Part shown: positions 51,250-58,650 of the stretch, one piece after another
Numbering within the stretch: position 1 is the first letter of the stretch
How the letters are laid out: every line of letters begins with the position of its first letter
Source of the DNA: CAIXSE01 sp040769125
GTDB taxonomy: Bacteria > Actinomycetota > Thermoleophilia > UBA2241
DNA length: 64,000 nt
Reading direction: 5' to 3'
Assembly: GCA_040769125.1 (NCBI GenBank)
Contig: JAXGLO010000001.1
Coordinates: forward strand, 496,001 to 560,000
Made by a program: the position numbers and the translations under genes
The notes under the pieces: generated by a model
What the model saw: only the letters and a program-made list of their open reading frames with translations
The model's database searches: none
Told to the model about the DNA's origin: nothing

Positions 51250-52149
51250 TCAGGATCGGGTTGCCGTCTCGGCGAACCACGCGAGCACGTCGAGAAAGCG
51301 CTCGCGCGAGTGCGGGTCACCGAGCACGGTGAGTGGCAGCGTGGGGCGCAGCTCGATGGCTTCGTCGGGCAGCGCGATGTGGTCGATCTGGTTGAGGCGC
51401 CGGAGAAGCTCGCAGCGCACCTCCGGTCGATAGAACGCAGGCGACTCCCTGAGATGGGTGAACAGGAGCGTGAATGTGCCGTTCATGCGCACAACGACCG
51501 GGTGATATTCGAACCCGCGGTGGCGGATCACGGTCTGGAAGGTGCCGCATTGCTGCCCACGGCTCCACATGACGCCCATGCTGTGATTCGCCGCCCAGGA
51601 GAGCAGCGCCTCGACGGGCTCCAGGGAGCTCGGGTTCCACTGGGCCAACTCGTGCATGAACGAGCTCTCGTCCCAGTCGCGTTTGCCTGCGAGGGGGCAC
51701 TCGCGCCCGACCAGGGGCCACAGCGCCTCATGGAAGTGGTCCAGCTGGAGGCGCAGCCAGCCGTACTGATCGGGCCAGGTGCCGAGATTGAGTACGTCTG
51801 CCGGACGCCGCACTTCGATGATGTGGGAGGAATCGCCACGGCGGCGCCAGCACGGTGTCGCCCGGAAACATGCGTCGACCTCCGCACGCCGGGCTTGAAG
51901 CAGCGAGAAGACGGAGTCGGCGGCGACACCCTGCAGAGTGTACTTGACGCCGATCTCATTGAGGCTGACGCGCGCGATCGACAGCAGCTTTCCACTGGTG
52001 AGGGTGGTCGTATGCCACATCCAGCCGTCCGACGTGACGCGCGCACAGCCTGCGCTCGTGGAGCCTTGCATGAACTCCTTGAAGCCCTGCCAGAACTGAC
52101 GACGCAGCTCCGGCGTTCCGCTGCGGGCGCTCGCGCCTTCACCTGCCAT
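51250..52149 (-). CDS. DUF4268-type protein (restriction/nuclease-associated)
   Basis: 299 residues. The N-terminal 150 residues follow the DUF4268 pattern: RRQFWQGFKEFMQ, a strand-rich core (LLSIARVSLNEIGVKYTL), RRAEVDACF, WRRRGDSSHIIEVRR and DQYGWLRLQLDHFHEALWPLV. The C-terminal half (FEYHPVVVRMNGTFTLLFTHLRESPAF to RLNQIDHIALPDEAIELRPTLPLTVLGDPHSRERFLDVLAWF) resembles a domain that trails PD-(D/E)XK-type nucleases. No catalytic motif is evident. It sits as an isolated gene within the amine cluster and may be a remnant of a mobile or defence island. Confidence 0.65.
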   Translation of the reverse strand: MAGEGASARSGTPELRRQFWQGFKEFMQGSTSAGCARVTSDGWMWHTTTLTSGKLLSIARVSLNEIGVKYTLQGVAADSVFSLLQARRAEVDACFRATPCWRRRGDSSHIIEVRRPADVLNLGTWPDQYGWLRLQLDHFHEALWPLVGRECPLAGKRDWDESSFMHELAQWNPSSLEPVEALLSWAANHSMGVMWSRGQQCGTFQTVIRHRGFEYHPVVVRMNGTFTLLFTHLRESPAFYRPEVRCELLRRLNQIDHIALPDEAIELRPTLPLTVLGDPHSRERFLDVLAWFAETATRS

Positions 52150-52548
52150 GGTGTCCTCTGGTTCCTGCCCCCATACCGGCTAATATAATATAGCCTACCA
52201 GCTGAGCGTTCGTTCGCGTGTCGCATGGGGCTAAGGCGATACATCGCTGTTGCTGACGGAATGGGTCTTGCGTTCAGGGCAACTTCGTGCATGCTCGATA
52301 GCATGTACTCGACTACACGTCAGATCGTCGACCTCGGCGGTTGCGTGCGCAGTCGGGTGTCCGGGTGGGCCGTTCGGTCGAGATCGGGCTGCAGAATGCA
52401 GGTTTCTGGTTTGTCCGGTTTGCCGGGCGGAGCGCGGGGCGCAACAGGTTGTCGGGCGCGCCGTAGCAGCACACGCGGGCTCCAAGGGTCCCGCCCTCTC
52501 AGACAGTAAGGTGAATGTGTGGGCGTCAATGAAAGGGGAGTGAGCCAC
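52150..52548. promoter_or_regulatory. Divergent region upstream of the mttB operon
   Basis: No gene is credible. It contains GGCTAATATAATATAGCC (52179-52196), an inverted repeat that encloses TATAAT and could be a -10 element or operator. CTTGCGTTC recurs at 52267-52275, the same nonamer found at the amidinotransferase/creatininase region. An imperfect inverted repeat around GTGCATGC/GCATGTAC lies near 52287-52308. The remaining 200 bases show no clear motif. Confidence 0.45.
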
Positions 52549-54003
52549 TTGTCAGCGAGTCAGTACGTTCGACCGAGCTACCAGGTCAACGCAACACCTC
52601 AGTTCCGGATGCTGAGCACCGACCAGTGCGAGCGCATTGTCAACGGTGCCTTCGAGGTTCTCGAGCGCACCGGCGTTGAGGTCCAGAACCAGGAGGCCTT
52701 GCAGCTCCTCACCGATGCGGGTTGCTGGGTCGACGGCAGCCGCGTCCGCATTCCGACGTATCTCGTCGAGAAGGCCATCGGCACTGCCCCGTCGCGCATC
52801 GTCCTCAGCGACCGCGACGGCAACCGTTCACTGTTCCTCGAGAACCAGAACGTCTACTACGGTCCCGGCGGCGGCAACACCTTCATCATCGACCACGAGA
52901 CCGGCGAGCGTCGTCGTCCCACGAAGGAAGACACCGCCACAACGGCTCGTCTGGTCGATGCTCTCAAGGGTCTGTCGTTCGCGATGGACAACGGCACCAT
53001 CGACGGCGTCAAGGCTCCCGACGTCCATGCCTTCCAGGCCCTGGTCGAGAACACGACCAAGCCGATCGTGCAGTGGGGCTACAGCGTCGACAGCTTCAAG
53101 GACATCGTCGACATCGCGTCCGCTGTCGCCGGCGGCCTCGAGGCTCTTCAGCGCAATCCATTCGTCGTTCTCTTCGCTGAGCCCAGTACGCCGCTTGCCC
53201 ACACCGAAGACGCGCTCGACAAGGCGCTTTTCGCCGCTAAGAGCCGCATTCCGGTGATCTACGCTCCGTCCGTTTTTGCCGGCCAATCCGCTCCGGCTAC
53301 GATGGCGGGCGCCCTGGTCGTCGCCGTCGCCGACTTCCTCGTCGGCCTCCTCGTCGGCCAGCTTGCCAGCGAGGGTGCTCCGTTCATCATGGGTGGCCTC
53401 GCCTCCACGATGGACATGCGTACCGAGGCGGTGTGCTACGGCGCTGCCGAGCTGAGCCTGCTTTCGGCCGGCCTTATGGGCATCGCGCAGTACCTCAATC
53501 TCCCGTCGTTCAGCACGGGCGGCTGCTCCGACTCTCACCAGGTCGACACGCAGTCGGCGGCTGAGGGCGCATTCTCCCTGCTCGTCGCCGCCTTCAGCGG
53601 CGCGAACCTCGTTCATGGCCTGAGCTACCTCGACGGCGGCAACTCCAGCTCCCTCGACATGATCACCATGAATGAAGAGGTCATCGGCATGATTGGCCGC
53701 ATCATGGGCGGTGTCCCGGTCGACGCCGAGACCCTCGCTCTGGACGCTGTGGATCGTACCGGCCCCGGCGGCTATTTCCTCATGGACGAGCACACGATGG
53801 CCCACTTCCGTGAGTTCTGGAATCCCTCGCTCATCAGCCGCATGCGCTACGACAACTGGGCGAAGGCGGGCGCCAAGAGCATGGGCCAGCGCGTCAACGA
53901 GAAGACGAAGGCCACCCTTGCCGACCACGCTTCGGCTCCGCTCTCGGACGCCGTGCGCAGCGAGATTCAGGCAATCGTCGACCGGGCGGATGCTCGGGCG
54001 TAA
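52549..54003 (+). CDS. MttB-family corrinoid methyltransferase (non-pyrrolysine), copy 1
   Basis: About 484 residues. LSTDQCERIVNGAFEVLERTGVEVQNQEALQLLTDAGCWVDGSRVRIP is the usual N-terminus of the trimethylamine methyltransferase (MttB) superfamily; STGGCSDSHQVDTQSAAEGAFSLLVAAFSGANLVHGLSYLDGG and the C-terminal barrel part follow. The frame has no in-frame amber codon, so it lacks the pyrrolysine of true MttB; such members demethylate quaternary amines such as glycine betaine or carnitine. The start is uncertain: I prefer the TTG at 52549, 8 bases after GAAAGGGGAG; GTGs at 52519 and 52540 are alternatives. It is followed by its likely corrinoid partner. Confidence 0.88.
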   Translation: MSASQYVRPSYQVNATPQFRMLSTDQCERIVNGAFEVLERTGVEVQNQEALQLLTDAGCWVDGSRVRIPTYLVEKAIGTAPSRIVLSDRDGNRSLFLENQNVYYGPGGGNTFIIDHETGERRRPTKEDTATTARLVDALKGLSFAMDNGTIDGVKAPDVHAFQALVENTTKPIVQWGYSVDSFKDIVDIASAVAGGLEALQRNPFVVLFAEPSTPLAHTEDALDKALFAAKSRIPVIYAPSVFAGQSAPATMAGALVVAVADFLVGLLVGQLASEGAPFIMGGLASTMDMRTEAVCYGAAELSLLSAGLMGIAQYLNLPSFSTGGCSDSHQVDTQSAAEGAFSLLVAAFSGANLVHGLSYLDGGNSSSLDMITMNEEVIGMIGRIMGGVPVDAETLALDAVDRTGPGGYFLMDEHTMAHFREFWNPSLISRMRYDNWAKAGAKSMGQRVNEKTKATLADHASAPLSDAVRSEIQAIVDRADARA

Positions 54004-54045
54004 GAGTAGCAGCCACTGTTTGGCGACTAGGAGGCATTCGCGAAT

Positions 54046-54693
54046 ATGAGCACCATTTACGAAGAGCTGGCGCAGTGCGTCATAGAGGGCGACGCAGACA
54101 AGTCGAAGGAAGCGGCTGAGAAGGCCGTCGCCGAGGGCGCCGAGCCCATCAGTATCATCAACGACGGCCTTATGGCCGGTATGCGTGTGGTCGGCGCCAG
54201 GTTCAAGGCCGCCGAGATGTTCGTGCCCGAGGTTCTTCTCGCGGCGCGTGCGATGAAGTCCGGCATCGAGGTCGTCAAGCCCCTCATCTCCGACACGGAC
54301 ATTCCGTCCGAGGGCAAGGTCGTCATGTGCACCGTCGCCGGCGACCTTCACGACATCGGCAAGAACCTCGTGGCCATGATGCTCGAGAGCGCCGGCTTCC
54401 AGGTAGTCGACGCCGGCATCGACCAGTCCCCCGCCGACATCGTCAAGGCGGTCAGGGACAGCGGTGCCGAGATCGTCGGCATGTCGGCGATGCTGACCAC
54501 CACGATGCTCGCCATGAAGGACACGGTCGAGCTGTTCAAGGAAGAAGGCCTGCGTGACAGCGTCGGCATGATCGTCGGTGGCGCTCCCGTCACGAAGAGT
54601 TTCGCCGATGAGATCGGTGCTGACGGCTGGGGCCAGGACGCTGGCGCTGCTATCGAGCTCTGCAAGGAGCTCATCGCCGGCAAAGGAGCGTGA
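54046..54693 (+). CDS. Methyltransferase corrinoid protein (MttC-like)
   Basis: 215 residues. The N-terminal helical cap (about 1-90) precedes a B12-binding domain with VAGDLHDIGKN, the DxHxxG motif in which His102 would ligate cobalt from below, then SAMLTTTM and VGGAPVTKSFADEIGADGWGQDAG. It accepts the methyl group from the flanking MttB-like enzymes and hands it to a second methyltransferase not found in the window. AGGAGG is 11 bases before the ATG. The downstream mttB copy begins 2 bases past its stop. Confidence 0.94.
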   Translation: MSTIYEELAQCVIEGDADKSKEAAEKAVAEGAEPISIINDGLMAGMRVVGARFKAAEMFVPEVLLAARAMKSGIEVVKPLISDTDIPSEGKVVMCTVAGDLHDIGKNLVAMMLESAGFQVVDAGIDQSPADIVKAVRDSGAEIVGMSAMLTTTMLAMKDTVELFKEEGLRDSVGMIVGGAPVTKSFADEIGADGWGQDAGAAIELCKELIAGKGA

Positions 54694-54695
54694 GG

Positions 54696-56168
54696 ATGGG
54701 CGTCAGAAGCAATCAGGCCAATAACGCGACGGCATACTTCAACGTACTGACGCCGTCGCAGTGCGAGGAAATCGTCCAAGCCGCCAAGGAGATCCTCACG
54801 CGTACCGGCGTCACGGTGTACGACGAGGAAGCTCGCGACATCATGAAGAAGGCCGGCTGCTGGGTCGACGACATTCGTGTGCGCATCCCCGCTTACGTCG
54901 TGGAGCGCGCCCTCGCCAGCGCTCCCGAGCGGGTCACGCTCTGCAACAGCCGTACCGGTTCGCGGGACGTGCATCTGCAGGGCTACAACGCCTACTTCGG
55001 CTCGGGTTCGGACACGCCGTTCACGATCGATCCCTACACGAATGCGCGCGTTCCGGCCACCAAGGAGTCGGTCGGCCGTGCCTGCAAGGTCCTCGACGCC
55101 CTGCCGAACATCGACTTCATCATGTCGCTCGGTATCGTCCAGGACGTGCCGGTACCGATCTCAGACCGTCACCAGTTCCAGGCCCAGGTGCTCAACACCG
55201 GCAAGCCGATCACGATCACCGCTCACGACATCTACGGTTACGCTGATGTCATCGAGATGTGCGAAGTCATCGCCGGTGGCGAGGAGGAGCTCCGTCGCCA
55301 CCCGTTCATGACGCTCTACGCCGAGCCGATCTCGCCGCTCCAGCACGCCTGGGAGGCTGCGTCGAAGCTCGTGCTGGCGGCTCGCAAGGGTCTGCCGGTG
55401 GTCTACACACCGTGCGTCATGGCGGGCGGCTCCGTGCCCTCGACGCTCGCGGGCGTCCTCGCGCAGGGCATCGCCGAGTCGCTCAGCGGCTGCGTCATCA
55501 ACCAGACGACGCGCGAGGGTTCGCCGTTCATCCTTGGCGGCGTGTTCACCATCATGGACATGACGCACATGGTCTTCAGCTACGGCTCGCCGGAGTTCGA
55601 CCTCCTCATGGCCGCGCTCGCCGATCTGGCGCACTACATGAAGATCCCGATGTTCGGTACGGCGGGCTGCTCCGACTCCTGTCTCCCGGACGAGCAGGCC
55701 GGCATCGAGGCCGCCCTCTCCGACGCGATGACGGCGCTCTCGGGCCCCAACCTCAACCACGACGTCGGCTTCATCGAGTACGGCTCCACGTCGTCGCTCG
55801 AGTACCTCGTCATCAACAACGACGTCATCGGCATGGCCCGTCGTCTGGTCCGCGGTATCGAGGTCAACGACGAGACGCTCGCTCTCGACGTCATCGACAA
55901 GGTCGGCCCCGGCGGCAGCTTCCTCGCCGAGGAGCACACCAAGAAACACTTCAAGAGCGAGACCTACTATCCGAGCCTCATCGAGCGTCAGCACTACGAG
56001 GCGTGGGTCGAGGGTGGTAAGAAGTCGCTCCTCGAAAAGGCCAACGAGCGGGTCAAGGATATTCTCGAGAACTACGAGCCCGATCCGCTGCCGAAGGACG
56101 TTCAGCAGAAGCTGCAGGACATCGTCGACCGCGCCGAGCGCAATCTCGCCGCGAAGACGGAGGGCTGA
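54696..56168 (+). CDS. MttB-family corrinoid methyltransferase (non-pyrrolysine), copy 2
   Basis: 490 residues, paralogous to copy 1: LTPSQCEEIVQAAKEILTRTGVTVYDEEARDIMKKAGCWVDDIRVRIP, FGTAGCSDSCLPDEQAGIEAALSDAMTALSGPNLNHDVGFIEYGSTSS and IEVNDETLALDVIDKVGPGGSFLAEEHTKKHF. No in-frame amber codon. The ATG at 54696 follows AAAGGAG by 7 bases. The order mttB1-corrinoid-mttB2 in one operon suggests two methylated substrates, or two steps, served by one corrinoid protein. Substrate cannot be read from sequence. Confidence 0.88.
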   Translation: MGVRSNQANNATAYFNVLTPSQCEEIVQAAKEILTRTGVTVYDEEARDIMKKAGCWVDDIRVRIPAYVVERALASAPERVTLCNSRTGSRDVHLQGYNAYFGSGSDTPFTIDPYTNARVPATKESVGRACKVLDALPNIDFIMSLGIVQDVPVPISDRHQFQAQVLNTGKPITITAHDIYGYADVIEMCEVIAGGEEELRRHPFMTLYAEPISPLQHAWEAASKLVLAARKGLPVVYTPCVMAGGSVPSTLAGVLAQGIAESLSGCVINQTTREGSPFILGGVFTIMDMTHMVFSYGSPEFDLLMAALADLAHYMKIPMFGTAGCSDSCLPDEQAGIEAALSDAMTALSGPNLNHDVGFIEYGSTSSLEYLVINNDVIGMARRLVRGIEVNDETLALDVIDKVGPGGSFLAEEHTKKHFKSETYYPSLIERQHYEAWVEGGKKSLLEKANERVKDILENYEPDPLPKDVQQKLQDIVDRAERNLAAKTEG

Positions 56169-56230
56169 GACTTTCGGCCTGACGAGTACACACTGAGCGC
56201 AGAGGAGCCCTCAGCGCAGTGACCCCACAA

Positions 56231-56269
56231 GCGTTCGGCCCGCCGCCGGGAGGCGGCGGGCCGAACGCG
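56231..56269 (+). terminator. Long GC hairpin after mttB copy 2
   Basis: GCGTTCGGCCCGCCGCC and GGCGGCGGGCCGAACGC form a 17-bp stem with loop GGGA 62 bases past the stop. No T-run follows, so partial termination or mRNA protection is likely. Confidence 0.6.
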
Positions 56270-56577
56270 GGGACTGACGACAGGAGCGACTCGAAGGCCG
56301 CAATGGACGAAGGGCAAGGGAAGCAGTTGTGACAGCCGCCCTTCGCAGACCGGTCGCAGCGGCCGAGTTCAGTCAGCACCACCAGAGCGCCCCAGCGCGT
56401 GCGATGCTCCGCATCCTCGTGCTGGGGCGTCTCCGTTTTCAGCGTCCCTGATCGTTCAGCTTCGCTCCCGCGCTGCTGGCGCTGTCACGTGAGCGATGCC
56501 TTGACTTGTCGTGCGGTCAGGGGGACGCTGTCCGCAGCACGCGACAACCGGAAGCGCAAGAAGGGAAAGAGGCACCA
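56270..56577. other. Spacer between mttB operon and hyuA-like gene
   Basis: No gene seen. A second hairpin with GCGCCCCAGC (56387-56396) and GCTGGGGCGT (56421-56430), an inner GATGC/GCATC arm and TTTTC downstream resembles an intrinsic terminator. A palindrome TCACGTGA (56485-56492) and a TTGACT (56501-56506) lie in front of the hyuA-like gene, but no matching -10 is clear. Confidence 0.45.
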
Positions 56578-58578
56578 GTGTCCTTAGTCATCGGCCTTGA
56601 TACAGGGGGGACCTATACAGACGGCGTCGTGATCGATCTGACGACCAAGGAGTTGAAGGCCAAGGCGAAGTCCTTCACGACGCACGAGAATCTCGCACTG
56701 GGAATCGTGGAGTGCATCGAGAGGCTGGGGGATATCGGGGCGCACCAGATCCAGTTCGTCTCGCTGTCGACGACGCTCGCGACGAACGCCATTGCGGAAG
56801 GCCGAGGCGGCCGGGTCGGGCTGATCCTCATTGGGCACGATCCCACAGGGTCGCTGCCGGCGGAGGTCGTGGCGTGCGTTCGCGGCGGCCACACGATCCA
56901 GGGCGAGGAGGCGGAGGAGCTCGACCTTGAAGGCCTGCTCGAGGCGGTCGACGAGATGCAGGGCCAGGTCGACGCCATCGCCTTGTCCGGATTCCTGAGC
57001 GTGCGCAACCCCGAGCATGAGCGTCAGGCGCTCAAGGCGATCCGCGAGCGCTGGGACGTGCCGGTCGTCTGCGCCCATCAGCTCACTACCGTCCTGGGCT
57101 TCCACGAGAGAACCGTTACCGCCTGTCTCAACGCGCGACTCCTGCCGATCATCGCCGATCTCCTCGAGGCGGTTGCGATTGCCCTCAGGGAGCGCGGTAT
57201 CTCCGCGCCCTTGATGATCGTCCGCGGCGACGGCACCCTGATGAGCGAGAGCACGGCCCGCGAGCAGCCCATTGAGACCATCCTCTCAGGCCCGGCTGCG
57301 AGCGTGATCGGAGCGACGTTCCTCGCGGACACCGACGCCGCGCTCTGCCTCGATATGGGGGGCACGACGTCCGACGTGTTCCTCCTCGAGGGCGGCAAGC
57401 CGCAGCTCAACCTCGAGGGCGCTTCGGTGGGCGGCTGGCGGACCCGCGTTCAGGCGCTGGACATCAGCGCGTTCGGGCTCGGCGGCGACAGCCACATCCG
57501 CATCTCGCGCGACGGCGAGGTTGCCATCGGCCCGAAGCGGGCGTGGCCTCTCTCGGTCGTTGGGATGAGGCACCCCCACCTTATGGAGGAGATCGCGAAC
57601 GTCGACCCAGAGACCGACCTGGGAGATATGCAGGTCGTCGACTGCTTCAGGCTTCTGCGGAAGCCACAGCATCCGCGGCGCTGGAGCTACAGCGAGCTGG
57701 AGGTCATCGAGGCCCTGGAAGATGGACCGCACAACGTCATTGCGCTCGGAGTGCTGCTGGAGCGCGACCCCAACCTTCTCCAGCTGAAGGCTCTCGAGGA
57801 TGCCGGCATCATCGGGAGGGCGTCGTTCACTCCTACCGACATGCTGCACGTACTGGGCAGGTTCGACGAGTACGATGCCGCCACCGCTCGGCACGCGGCC
57901 AGCAAGCTCGCCCAGGCCGTCTCTATGGACGACGAGGACTTCATAGCCCACGTGGAAAACGAGATGAACATCACTGTCGCCCGCGTGATTCTGCAGAGCC
58001 TTGTGTATCGGCAGGGAGGGAAGTTCGACATCGACGAAGGACCTGCCGCGGCTTTCCTGCTCGATGGCGTGCTTCGCAAGCGGCACAGTCGTGTGATGGA
58101 CGTGTCGGTACAGCTCCGCTATCCGATCATCGGCCTGGGGGCGCCGGCAGGGGCTCATCTGCCGGCGATGGAGGAGATCCTTCATACCCCCGTGGTGGTT
58201 CCGAAGCACGCGGAGGTAGCTAATGCGGTTGGCACGGCGGCGTGCCAGGTCGTCGAGGAGATCAATATCCTGATTTCGCCGAGCTCCGCGGGCTACGTGG
58301 TGCACCTGCCGTGGGAGCGCCAGGCCTTCCTGTACATTGAGGACGCTGAAGATTACGCCCTTCAGGAGGGCCGGCGGGTCGCGTTGGAGCGCATGGATGG
58401 CGCCAATGTGCGCAACCCGGAGATCTCCGTGGTGACCGAGGACACCGTGAGCCGGGGAGCGAGCGGCGAGGACGACGTCTATCTCGGTTCGCGCATCGAG
58501 ATTGTGGCCAAGGGTCGTCCGGGAGCGGAGCGCCGGGTCAGGACCATGCGCATCGGGGTCGAGCGCGCGTCACATTGA
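56578..58578 (+). CDS. HyuA-type hydantoinase/oxoprolinase-family ATPase
   Basis: 666 residues. GLDTGGTYTDGVV (about 6-18) is the ATP-binding phosphate-1 motif of the HyuA/AcxA family, SLSTTLATNAIAEGRGG the second, and LCLDMGGTTSDVFLLEGG a phosphate-2-like motif. A long C-terminal part follows, less similar to characterised enzymes. The family's N-methylhydantoinases and acetone carboxylases need a HyuB partner, absent here. GTG start; AAGGGAAAGAGG ahead. Possible roles: ATP-dependent ring opening of N-methylhydantoin, or an ASKHA-type reactivation of the corrinoid proteins encoded upstream. Confidence 0.8.
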   Translation: MSLVIGLDTGGTYTDGVVIDLTTKELKAKAKSFTTHENLALGIVECIERLGDIGAHQIQFVSLSTTLATNAIAEGRGGRVGLILIGHDPTGSLPAEVVACVRGGHTIQGEEAEELDLEGLLEAVDEMQGQVDAIALSGFLSVRNPEHERQALKAIRERWDVPVVCAHQLTTVLGFHERTVTACLNARLLPIIADLLEAVAIALRERGISAPLMIVRGDGTLMSESTAREQPIETILSGPAASVIGATFLADTDAALCLDMGGTTSDVFLLEGGKPQLNLEGASVGGWRTRVQALDISAFGLGGDSHIRISRDGEVAIGPKRAWPLSVVGMRHPHLMEEIANVDPETDLGDMQVVDCFRLLRKPQHPRRWSYSELEVIEALEDGPHNVIALGVLLERDPNLLQLKALEDAGIIGRASFTPTDMLHVLGRFDEYDAATARHAASKLAQAVSMDDEDFIAHVENEMNITVARVILQSLVYRQGGKFDIDEGPAAAFLLDGVLRKRHSRVMDVSVQLRYPIIGLGAPAGAHLPAMEEILHTPVVVPKHAEVANAVGTAACQVVEEINILISPSSAGYVVHLPWERQAFLYIEDAEDYALQEGRRVALERMDGANVRNPEISVVTEDTVSRGASGEDDVYLGSRIEIVAKGRPGAERRVRTMRIGVERASH

Positions 58579-58588
58579 GAGCATGGAT

Positions 58589-58633
58589 AAGGCCGCCGGC
58601 CGGGCCCCCCCGGGGCCCGGCCGGCGGCCTTTG
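58589..58633. terminator. Bidirectional terminator between convergent genes
   Basis: AAGGCCGCCGGCCGGGCCCC pairs with GGGGCCCGGCCGGCGGCCTT, about 20 bp; TT and AA runs at the ends serve both directions. Confidence 0.85.
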
Positions 58634-58650
58634 TGTGTCGCCTTCGCTCT

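Noticed and set aside
52828..54351. 507-codon minus-strand open frame across mttB copy 1
   Set aside because: Same antisense effect; the plus-strand proteins match known families throughout and the minus product has no motif.
52549..56168. Pyrrolysine (amber) codon in the MttB-like genes
   Set aside because: Both frames run through the expected family length without an in-frame TAG, so these are the non-pyrrolysine type.
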